Shown piece after piece: positions 1-6,352 of a stretch of 11,878 nt of DNA (within the stretch, counting starts at the first letter, position 1; each line of letters starts with the position of its first letter). The notes beneath the pieces are model-generated. The model saw nothing but the letters and a program-made list of their open reading frames with translations. It was not told the DNA's origin and did no database searches. The stretch comes from Gemmatimonadaceae bacterium. GTDB taxonomy: Bacteria > Gemmatimonadota > Gemmatimonadetes > Gemmatimonadales > Gemmatimonadaceae. The stretch is from NCBI GenBank assembly GCA_019689955.1, contig JADGGM010000029.1, positions 1 to 11,878 on the forward strand, in the 5' to 3' direction. The position numbers and the translations under genes are program-made.

Positions 1-84
1 ATGGCGCTCCGCGCCGCGCTCCACAACCCGGGGCCCCACCTCGGCCCCTTCGTCCTCCCCCCACACCTCGGAGAAACGCTGTGA
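1..84 (+). CDS. 3' end of an unidentified upstream gene
   Basis: An open frame runs from the first base of the window to a TGA at 82-84. It encodes 27 residues ending in PPHLGETL. The window happens to begin with ATG, but the gene almost certainly starts further upstream, because the frame is open to the edge and the stop overlaps the next start by four bases (GTGA). That overlap is the same coupling used at every junction of this operon, which supports the frame being real. The tail is rich in Pro, Leu and His and I do not recognise the family. By analogy with known atu and liu clusters it could be an acyl-CoA carboxylase subunit or a dehydrogenase, but nothing in these residues shows that. 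Confidence 0.55.
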   Translation: MALRAALHNPGPHLGPFVLPPHLGETL

Positions 85-1445
85 GTCGCGTGGTACGCGT
101 GGCCAGTGGCCAGGGCTTCTGGGGCGACTGGCTCGAGGCCCCACGCCGCCAGGTGGAGGGCGGCCCGATCGACTACCTCATGCTCGACTACCTGGCCGAG
201 GTGACGATGTCGATCCTCCAGAAGCAGAAGGAGCGCGACCCCCGCATGGGCTACGCGCGCGACTTCATCGGCGCCATGGAGAGTGTCTTCCCCGCCGTCG
301 CCAAACGCGGCGTCCGCGTCATCGCCAACGCCGGCGGCGTGAACCCCACCGCCTGCGCCGACGCCGTGCGCGACGCCGCACGCGCCGCCGGTTACGCAGG
401 GCACCTCCGCCTCGGCGTCGTCACCGGCGACGATCTCCTCCCGCGCCTCGACGCGCTCCTCGAGCAAGGGCACCCGCTCGCCAACATGGAGACCGGCGAG
501 CCGCTCGCCACGATCCGCGACCGCGTCCTCTCCGCCAACGCCTACATCGGCGCCACGCCGATCGTCGAAGCGCTCGGCAAGGGCGCCAACGTCGTCATCA
601 CCGGCCGCTCCACCGACACGGCGCTCACCATGGCGCCCCTCCTCTTCGAGTTCCAGTGGCCGCGCGATGCGTGGGACAAGCTCGCCGCAGGGATCGTCGC
701 CGGGCACATCATCGAGTGCGGCGCGCAGTGCTCCGGCGGGAACTGCCTCTACGACTGGCAGACCATCCCCGACCTCGCCAACATCGGATACCCCATCGTC
801 GAAGCGCACGACGACGGGAGCTTCGTCATCTACAAGCACCCGAACACCGGCGGGCGCATCGACGTGCACAGCGTCACCGAACAGCTCGTCTACGAGATGG
901 GGGACCCGCACGAGTACATCACCCCCGACGTGATCGCCGACTTCACGACGATCCACCTCGAGGACGCCGGGCCGGACCGCGTGCGCGTCTTCGGGATCAA
1001 GGGGCGCCCCCCGACCGACAAGCTCAAGGTCTCAATCGCCTACCGCGCGGGCTACAAGGCGGTGGGAACGCTCGTCTATGCCTGGCCCGACGCGCTCGAG
1101 AAGGCCCAGCTCGCCGACCGTGTGCTCCGCGAGCGACTCGCGGACCTCGGGCTCGGCTTCGACGAGATCCACACGGAGTTCCTCGGGGTATCCGCCACGC
1201 ACGGGCCGCTGGCCGAGCCCGTCACCTCCCCCCAGGAAGTGCAGCTCCGTGTTGGCGTGCGCGGCAGTGACCGCGCCGCCGTGGAACGGTTCACGCGGGA
1301 GATCGCGCCGTTGGTGCTCAACGGCCCGCCGAGCGTGACCGGTTTCGCCGGCGGGCGCCCGAAGGTCGAGGAGGTCGTCGCGTACTGGCCGGCCCTCATC
1401 GACAAGCGCGTGGTCACGCCCACGGTCGAGGTGATCGAAGCATGA
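81..1445 (+). CDS. AtuA-family protein (acyclic terpene utilisation, DUF1446)
   Basis: This 454-residue protein matches the AtuA/DUF1446 family in my reading. AtuA is needed for citronellol and geraniol catabolism in Pseudomonas, but its chemical reaction is not established. Recognisable blocks are IANAGGVNP (about residues 81-89), [12 protein letters not shown] (171-182), [12 protein letters not shown] (210-221) and [10 protein letters not shown] (253-262). These glycine-rich segments with Cys213, Cys217 and Cys222 are probably the active or binding region. There is no signal peptide or membrane helix, so it should be cytosolic. The start is the GTG at 81, which overlaps the previous stop (GTGA) and sits 7 bases after a GGAG at 70-73. 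The stop overlaps the next ATG (ATGA, 1442-1445). Longer family members carry an extra C-terminal ferredoxin-like domain. Here that domain appears to be the next, separate gene. Family assignment is fairly secure; the substrate is inferred. Confidence 0.85.
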   Translation: MSRVVRVASGQGFWGDWLEAPRRQVEGGPIDYLMLDYLAEVTMSILQKQKERDPRMGYARDFIGAMESVFPAVAKRGVRVIANAGGVNPTACADAVRDAARAAGYAGHLRLGVVTGDDLLPRLDALLEQGHPLANMETGEPLATIRDRVLSANAYIGATPIVEALGKGANVVITGRSTDTALTMAPLLFEFQWPRDAWDKLAAGIVAGHIIECGAQCSGGNCLYDWQTIPDLANIGYPIVEAHDDGSFVIYKHPNTGGRIDVHSVTEQLVYEMGDPHEYITPDVIADFTTIHLEDAGPDRVRVFGIKGRPPTDKLKVSIAYRAGYKAVGTLVYAWPDALEKAQLADRVLRERLADLGLGFDEIHTEFLGVSATHGPLAEPVTSPQEVQLRVGVRGSDRAAVERFTREIAPLVLNGPPSVTGFAGGRPKVEEVVAYWPALIDKRVVTPTVEVIEA

Positions 1446-1807
1446 AGGTTCGTCTGACCGACATCGCACACGCCCGCTCGGGCGACAAGGGCGACACGGC
1501 CAACGTCGGCGTGATCGCCCTCCGCCCGGAATGGTACCCGATCCTCGAGCGCTACCTCACGGCCGAGCGTGTGGCGCAGCACTTCGAGGGCGCGATCACC
1601 GGACCGGTGCAGCGCTTCGAGCTGCCCAACCTCCGCGCCCTCAACTTCCTCCTGCACGGCGCGCTCGGCGGCGGGGGGACGCTCTCCCTCAAGACCGACG
1701 CGCAGGGGAAGGTCTTCTCCACCGCGCTCCTCCGGATGGTCATCGACGTCCCGGACGACGAGGGGCGCCGCCTCGGCCTCCCTACCACGTCGGGAGGGCG
1801 ACGGTGA
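1442..1807 (+). CDS. AtuA C-terminal-type small protein (ferredoxin-like fold)
   Basis: This 121-residue protein resembles the C-terminal domain that is fused to AtuA in some bacteria, known as the AtuA-like ferredoxin-fold domain. The diagnostic N-terminal stretch is [19 protein letters not shown] at about residues 8-26, followed by [20 protein letters not shown] (60-79) and a short C-terminal tail. It has no cysteines, so it does not itself bind an iron-sulphur cluster; the name refers only to the fold. The ATG at 1442 overlaps the AtuA stop by four bases, and its own TGA overlaps the next GTG (1804-1807). The two proteins should therefore be made in fixed proportion and probably form one complex equivalent to the fused protein. 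Function beyond this partnership is unknown. The last residues (TTSGGRR) look disordered. Confidence 0.8.
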   Translation: MKVRLTDIAHARSGDKGDTANVGVIALRPEWYPILERYLTAERVAQHFEGAITGPVQRFELPNLRALNFLLHGALGGGGTLSLKTDAQGKVFSTALLRMVIDVPDDEGRRLGLPTTSGGRR

Positions 1808-2577
1808 GCAGCCGCGTGCGCGTCGAGGTCTCGGGGGCGGTGGGACGCATCACCCTCGCCCGCCCGGAGAAGAAGAACGCCCTCGACCAGACCGCCGCGC
1901 ACGAGCTGTACGAAGCGCTCGACCGCCATGCGCGCGAGGCGACGGTCCGCGTCGTCCTCCTCGACGCCGACGGGAAGGACTTCTGCGCCGGCGCGGACCT
2001 CGAGGCGCTCGCCCAACTCGTCGACGCGCATCACGACGAGCACCTCCGCGACGCGCACGCGCTCGGCCACGTCTTCACCGCCATCCGCGCGCTCCCCAAA
2101 CCCGTCGTCGCCGCGGTGCGCGGCCGCGCGCTCGCCGGCGGGGCGGGGCTCGCCACCGCGTGCGACATCGTGCTCGCCGAGGAAGGGGCGCAGTTCGGCT
2201 ACCCCGAGGTGCGCATCGGCTTCGTCCCCGCGATGGTGATGACGATGCTCCGCCGCATCGCCGGAGAGAAACGCGCCTTCGACCTCGTCGCCACCGGACG
2301 GATCGTCAGCGCCGCGGAAGCGCTGCAGATCGGCCTCGTGAGCCGCGTGCTCCCCGCCGGCGGGTTCGACGCCGCGGTCCAGGAGATCGTCGCCGGGCTG
2401 GCGGCGAGCCCGCCCGGCGCGCTCGCCCTCACCAAGCGCCTCTTCTACGAGCTCGACACGCTGGGCTTCGCGGACGGGATCGCCCTCGGCGCACGGACGA
2501 ACGTCGAAGCGCGAAGCACCGACGAGTTCCGCGACGGAGTCCGCGCCTTCCTCGATCGCGCCCGCAAACGCTCGTGA
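1804..2577 (+). CDS. enoyl-CoA hydratase/isomerase family protein
   Basis: This is a 257-residue crotonase-fold protein that should add water to an enoyl-CoA. Visible motifs are ARPEKKNALD (19-28), CAGADLEAL (61-69, first oxyanion-hole segment), GRALAGGAGLATACD (107-121, second oxyanion segment) and FGYPEVRIGFVPA (131-143). Glu135 in GYPE matches the catalytic Glu164 of rat mitochondrial crotonase. The position of its partner Glu144 (in GGGCE) is Gly115 here. From memory, methylglutaconyl-CoA hydratases of the LiuC/AtuE type share this change, which would suit the AtuA neighbours and branched acyl-CoA breakdown. The frame is open further upstream to 1531, but that part overlaps the previous gene. 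The GTG at 1804 is chosen because it overlaps the preceding stop as GTGA and gives a normal family length. Family is certain; the precise substrate is inferred. Confidence 0.9.
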   Translation: MSSRVRVEVSGAVGRITLARPEKKNALDQTAAHELYEALDRHAREATVRVVLLDADGKDFCAGADLEALAQLVDAHHDEHLRDAHALGHVFTAIRALPKPVVAAVRGRALAGGAGLATACDIVLAEEGAQFGYPEVRIGFVPAMVMTMLRRIAGEKRAFDLVATGRIVSAAEALQIGLVSRVLPAGGFDAAVQEIVAGLAASPPGALALTKRLFYELDTLGFADGIALGARTNVEARSTDEFRDGVRAFLDRARKRS

Positions 2578-2732
2578 AACCGATCGACCTGCTCAAGCTC
2601 ATCCTCGTCCTCGTCGCCCTGGCCATCTGGGCCTATGGCGTGCGTACGAACGAGAACGGGCTGATGCTCGTGGGGATCGCGTTCGTCGTCGCCGCGTTCC
2701 TCCTCCGCTTCGTCCCGCGCCTCTTCAAGTAG
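2574..2732 (+). CDS. 52-residue protein with two predicted membrane helices
   Basis: The GTG at 2574 overlaps the hydratase stop as GTGA and opens a 52-codon frame ending in TAG at 2730-2732. The product has a short MKPIDLLK start, a hydrophobic stretch at about residues 8-22, a polar turn (YGVRTNENG, 21-29) and a second hydrophobic stretch at about 30-46, then RFVPRLFK. This predicts a hairpin of two transmembrane helices with a positively charged C-terminus, so both ends probably face the cytoplasm. It has no cysteines and no recognised catalytic motif. Because the start can only be used through overlap coupling, it is likely translated with the acyl-CoA genes. It could be an unrelated small membrane protein that sits in the operon by chance. 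No function can be assigned. Confidence 0.65.
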   Translation: MKPIDLLKLILVLVALAIWAYGVRTNENGLMLVGIAFVVAAFLLRFVPRLFK

Positions 2733-2834
2733 CCGGGCGGCCGGGAAACGATCTTCGGACGACGGCCGGCACATCCCCCCCCGGGACGGCGCCACGGTTC
2801 GCTTGTTGCGACGAATCCCGCGTGGCGCACGCTC

Positions 2835-2840
2835 GGAGGG
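2835..2840 (+). promoter_or_regulatory. strong Shine-Dalgarno site fixing the sigma factor start
   Basis: GGAGGG lies 7 bases before the ATG at 2848. It is among the best ribosome binding sites in the window and selects that ATG over the upstream in-frame TTG codons at 2803 and 2806, which have no comparable site. Confidence 0.8.
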
Positions 2841-2847
2841 AACCCCG

Positions 2848-3735
2848 ATGGCACGAACGAAGCAGCGACGACACCCACCCCCCGTCGAGATCGCCCCGTC
2901 GGAGAGCGATCGCGACATCCTCGACCAGTACTTCGCCGAGGTGAGCCGCTATCCGCTGCTCACCGCCGCCGAGGAGCAGGCGCTCGCGCGCCGCATCCGC
3001 CGCGGCGACCACGAGGCGCTCGATGAGCTGGTGCGCCGCAACCTCCGCTTCGTCGTCTCCGTGGCGAAGAAGTACCAGAACCGCGGGCTCCCGCTGATCG
3101 ACTTGATCGGCGAGGGGAACGTCGGCCTCATGACCGCGGCGCGCAAGTTCGACCCGGACCAGGGCGTCAAGTTCATCTCCTACGCGGTGTGGTGGATCCG
3201 CCAGGCGATCCTCGCGTCGCTCGCGCGCCAGGGGCGCACGGTCCGCGTCCCGCTCAATCGCACCGCCGACCTCTCGCGCGTGGTACGCGCGACGGCGCTC
3301 CTCCGCGACAAGCTCGGCCGCGAGCCGACGCCGGAGGAGCTCTCGCAGCTCACGGGGATCTCGCAGGAGATCGTCACCGCGCTCACCTCCCTCAACACCG
3401 CCGACGTCCGCTTCGACGCGGCCGTGGGGAAGGACGGCGACCGCGCCCTCATTGAGCGGTTCGCGCTGGAGGAGATGCCCGACACCGAGGCCGAGGTGCT
3501 GGACCGCTTCCGCAACGAGGAGCTCGAGCGCGCCCTGGCCACGCTCCCCCCCCGCGACGCGAAGATCCTCCGCCTCTACTTCGGCCTCGAAGGGGGGCGT
3601 GAGCACACGCTCGACGAGATCGGCCGCATGCTCGGCGTCACCCGCGAGCGCGTCCGCCAGCTCCGCGACCGCGCGCTCCGCCGCCTCCGCGAAGGCTCCG
3701 TGGGCGACGCGCTCCGCGACCTCTCCGCCGCCTGA
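2848..3735 (+). CDS. RNA polymerase sigma factor, RpoD/SigA family, short form
   Basis: This 295-residue sigma-70 factor should direct RNA polymerase to promoters. Region 1.2 covers about residues 22-52. Region 2 covers 60-130 and includes NLRFVVSVAKKYQNRG, DLIGEGNVGLM and FISYAVWWIRQAI, the -10 recognition and melting segment. Region 3 follows TVRVPLNR and spans about 140-215. Region 4 covers 228-283, with the helix-turn-helix LDEIGRMLGVTRERVRQ that reads the -35 box. There is no N-terminal region 1.1 or large non-conserved insert. That is much shorter than E. coli RpoD (613 residues) and close to the roughly 290-residue primary sigma of Bacteroidota, which it resembles in RTVRVPLNR. It may be the primary sigma or a group 2 paralogue; the window cannot decide. 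No anti-sigma gene is adjacent. It is separated from the upstream operon by 115 bases. Confidence 0.92.
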   Translation: MARTKQRRHPPPVEIAPSESDRDILDQYFAEVSRYPLLTAAEEQALARRIRRGDHEALDELVRRNLRFVVSVAKKYQNRGLPLIDLIGEGNVGLMTAARKFDPDQGVKFISYAVWWIRQAILASLARQGRTVRVPLNRTADLSRVVRATALLRDKLGREPTPEELSQLTGISQEIVTALTSLNTADVRFDAAVGKDGDRALIERFALEEMPDTEAEVLDRFRNEELERALATLPPRDAKILRLYFGLEGGREHTLDEIGRMLGVTRERVRQLRDRALRRLREGSVGDALRDLSAA

Positions 3736-3777
3736 CCACCGGGCGCCACGCGCGCCTCCCACAAGGGGGTGACGGGA

Positions 3778-3786
3778 TGGTATCTT
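3778..3786 (+). promoter_or_regulatory. possible extended -10 promoter for the U32 gene
   Basis: TGG followed by TATCTT (3781-3786) fits an extended -10 element (TGnTATnnT type). I see no -35 hexamer at the right distance, which is usual for extended -10 promoters. Transcription would start at about 3792-3795, only a few bases before the ATG at 3797, so the message would be leaderless or nearly so. Consistent with that, the bases just before the ATG are pyrimidine-rich with no Shine-Dalgarno site. Confidence 0.4.
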
Positions 3787-3796
3787 TTCCCCTCGC

Positions 3797-6292
3797 ATGC
3801 CTCCTCATCGCATCCCCGAGCTCCTCGCGCCGGCCGGCTCGCTCGACGCGGTCCGCGCCGCGCTCGCCAACGGCGCCGACGCGGTCTACCTCGGCGCCGA
3901 GAAGTTCAACGCGCGCGATGAGGGCGCCCAGCTCACGCTCGACGAGCTCGAGGAGGCGTGCCGCCTCGCCCACGGCCGCGGGAAGCGGATCTACCTGACG
4001 CTCAACACTCTCCTCAAACCCGCCGAGCTCCCCGACGCGCTCGAGCTCCTCGGCGAGTGCATCGACCGCGGCGTCGATGCGGCCATCGTGCAGGACGTCG
4101 GGCTGGTCCGCCTGATCCAGCGCGTCTTCCCGGGCTTCGAGCTACACGGCTCCACGCAGATGACCGTGCATGATGCCTCGGGCGCCGCGGTGATGCGCGA
4201 CCTCGGGCTCGCCCGCGTGGTCCTCGCCCGCGAAGACACGCTCGACGACATCCGCGCGATCCGCGCCGCGGTCCCCGAGCTGGCCCTGGAGAGCTTCATC
4301 CACGGGGCGCTCTGCATCTCGTACTCCGGGCAGTGCTACATGTCGGGGATGATCTCCGAGCGGAGCGCGAACCGCGGCTCGTGCGCGCAGTCGTGCCGCA
4401 AGGACTACACGCTCACCGACGCGGCCACCGGTGACACGCTCGACCGCGGCTACCTCATCTCGGCGAAGGACCTCGCCGCGTACGAGCACCTCGACGCGAT
4501 CGCCGAGGCGGGGATCCACACGCTCAAGATCGAGGGGCGCAAGAAGAAGCCGGAGTACGTCGCCACGGTCACGCGCACGTATCGCGACTTCCTCGAGCGC
4601 GTGCGCCGCGGCGAGCCGGTGGTCGCCACGGCCGAGGGGGCGCGCGACCTGGTGCAGATCTTCAGCCGCGGCTTCACGGGGGGGATGTACGGCGGCCGCG
4701 CGGGGCGCTCGTACATCACGCGCGATCACCCGGACAACCACGGCGTCGTGCTGGGCGTGGTGGTGGGGCACGAGCGCGGCGAGGTCGTCGTCGAGGTCTC
4801 GGCTCCGCTCGCGGTCGGCGACGGGATCGTCTTCGAGCCGGCCGACGGCGCGAGCGGCCCCACGACGGGGTTCGCGGTCACCGCGGTCCGCACGATCGCG
4901 GCGCGCGACGGGATCACCCGCCAGGCGATCGCCGCGCGCGGTCGCGTGAGCGTGGGCGCCCGCGTGCGCCGCACGTCGCACGCGGCGCTCCTCGAGCGCG
5001 CGCGCGCGAGCTACGCGGCGCTCGCCGGCGCGGCGAAGCGCCGCAAGGTCCGGCTCGACGTCCGCGCCTTCGGCTCCGCCGGCAGTCCGCTGAAGCTCGT
5101 CTTCACCGCCGACGGCGACACGGTCGACGTGCGCAGCGAGATCGAGCTCGTGCCCGCGCGCAACCGCGCGCTCGATCAAGCGCAGCTGCGCGAGCAGCTC
5201 GGCCGCCTGGGCGAGACGCCGTTCGCCCTCGGCGCGGTCGACGATCGCGGCCTCTCGGCCGGGCTCTTCATCCCCGTGAGCGAGCTGAACGCGCTCCGCC
5301 AGCGCGCCGTGGAACAGCTCCTCGTGCAACGCGACTGGGCCGAGCACGCCCGCCGCGCCGAGCGCCGCGAGGCGATCGAGCGAGCGGTGCAGGCGGTCGA
5401 CGCGCGCGCGGAGGAGCCGCGTGCAGCGGAGCGCCCCGCGTCGCTCTCCGCCGAGGTCTACACGCTCGACGACGCCCGCGCCGCCGCCGATGGCGGGGCC
5501 ACCGAGATCGTGTTCGATCCCTTCCTCCGCCACCCCGCGCCACCGCGCGCCCGCGTGCGCGCGCTCGCCGAGGAGCTGGCGGCCCGCGGGATCACCCTGC
5601 GCCTCCGCACCCCCACCGTCGTGCGCCCCGCGGAGCGCGCGGGGCTCGACGCGTGGCTCGCCCTCGGCACGCCGATCCTCTCGGGGCACATCGGGCTCGT
5701 GGCCGAGCTGGCGCGCGCCGGGCGCGATGTGGTCGCCGACTACGCGGTGAACTGCTTCAACCAGCACACCGCGGCCGAGTACTTCCGCCTCGGCGCGCGA
5801 CGCATCGTCTGCTCCATCGAGCTCACCGTGGAGGAAATCGCCGCCCTCGTCGCCCCCTGGCACGGGGACCGGTTCGACGTCGTGCTCTACGGACGCCCCG
5901 AAGGGATGACCATCGAGCACTGCGTCCTCTCCGCGGCCTTCGACCGTGTCCCCACCACCTGCCGCGATCTCTGCGTGCAGAAGCACCCCGTCGTCGAGCT
6001 CACCGATCCCGCGGGCTACACCTTCCCCGTCGCCACCGACGCCGCGTGCCGCAACCGGCTCTTGCACTCACGTCCCATCGAGGGGTCGGAGTTCCTCCCG
6101 CGCCTCTGGCGCACCGGCGTGCGCGGCTACCATCTCCTCTTCAACGTCCCCAACGAGCCCGTCCGCGAGATCGTCGCGCGCTACCGCGCGGCACTCGACG
6201 CGCTCGACGCCGGCGCCGCGGCGCCCCTCACCGACGTCCGCACGCTCGTGGGGACCGCGTTCACGCGCGGGCACTTCGCCCGTGCAGTGTGA
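3797..6292 (+). CDS. U32-family protein with DUF3656-type region, RlhA-like
   Basis: This 831-residue protein begins with the typical U32 start (PELLAPAGSLDAV) and carries the full family signature at residues 165-183, ESFIHGALCISYSGQCYMS. Cys173, Cys180, Cys196 and Cys200 correspond to the iron-sulphur ligands expected in U32 proteins. Although named peptidases, several members are oxygen-independent hydroxylases. E. coli RlhA, which has the same U32 plus DUF3656 plan, is needed for hydroxylation of C2501 in 23S rRNA. A DUF3656-type segment lies at about 390-510. The remainder (about 550-800) looks like a second U32-like half, with ADYAVNCFNQHTAAEYFRLG, VLYGRPEG and a further cysteine set at 709, 722, 726 and 751. 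At 831 residues it is longer than E. coli RlhA (about 650), as in many long DUF3656 homologues. It has no signal peptide. Likely a cytosolic RNA-modifying enzyme; the target is inferred. Confidence 0.88.
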   Translation: MPPHRIPELLAPAGSLDAVRAALANGADAVYLGAEKFNARDEGAQLTLDELEEACRLAHGRGKRIYLTLNTLLKPAELPDALELLGECIDRGVDAAIVQDVGLVRLIQRVFPGFELHGSTQMTVHDASGAAVMRDLGLARVVLAREDTLDDIRAIRAAVPELALESFIHGALCISYSGQCYMSGMISERSANRGSCAQSCRKDYTLTDAATGDTLDRGYLISAKDLAAYEHLDAIAEAGIHTLKIEGRKKKPEYVATVTRTYRDFLERVRRGEPVVATAEGARDLVQIFSRGFTGGMYGGRAGRSYITRDHPDNHGVVLGVVVGHERGEVVVEVSAPLAVGDGIVFEPADGASGPTTGFAVTAVRTIAARDGITRQAIAARGRVSVGARVRRTSHAALLERARASYAALAGAAKRRKVRLDVRAFGSAGSPLKLVFTADGDTVDVRSEIELVPARNRALDQAQLREQLGRLGETPFALGAVDDRGLSAGLFIPVSELNALRQRAVEQLLVQRDWAEHARRAERREAIERAVQAVDARAEEPRAAERPASLSAEVYTLDDARAAADGGATEIVFDPFLRHPAPPRARVRALAEELAARGITLRLRTPTVVRPAERAGLDAWLALGTPILSGHIGLVAELARAGRDVVADYAVNCFNQHTAAEYFRLGARRIVCSIELTVEEIAALVAPWHGDRFDVVLYGRPEGMTIEHCVLSAAFDRVPTTCRDLCVQKHPVVELTDPAGYTFPVATDAACRNRLLHSRPIEGSEFLPRLWRTGVRGYHLLFNVPNEPVREIVARYRAALDALDAGAAAPLTDVRTLVGTAFTRGHFARAV

Positions 6293-6352
6293 TGCGCATC
6301 CCCGCGCTCGATCGATGCCGCAGCGGGCTGCCCCCCATGGCACCATGAAGCC

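Noticed and set aside
2733..2834. Inverted repeats of GGCCG/CGGCC after the small membrane gene as a terminator
   Set aside because: Stems are short and purely GC, with no U-rich tract; too common in this composition to call.
2803..2847. Upstream TTG start for the sigma factor
   Set aside because: The ATG at 2848 has GGAGGG at ideal spacing; the TTG has no such site and adds residues of no family similarity.
2725..3798. A 357-codon minus-strand frame opposite the sigma factor
   Set aside because: It mirrors the sigma gene codons and has no recognisable family features.
4142..6067. A 641-codon minus-strand frame opposite the U32 gene
   Set aside because: Same composition artefact, and the plus strand carries an exact U32 signature.
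6291..6315. Palindromes GATGCGCATC and TCGATCGA between the U32 gene and recQ
   Set aside because: Short separate palindromes with no repeated operator pattern; probably chance.
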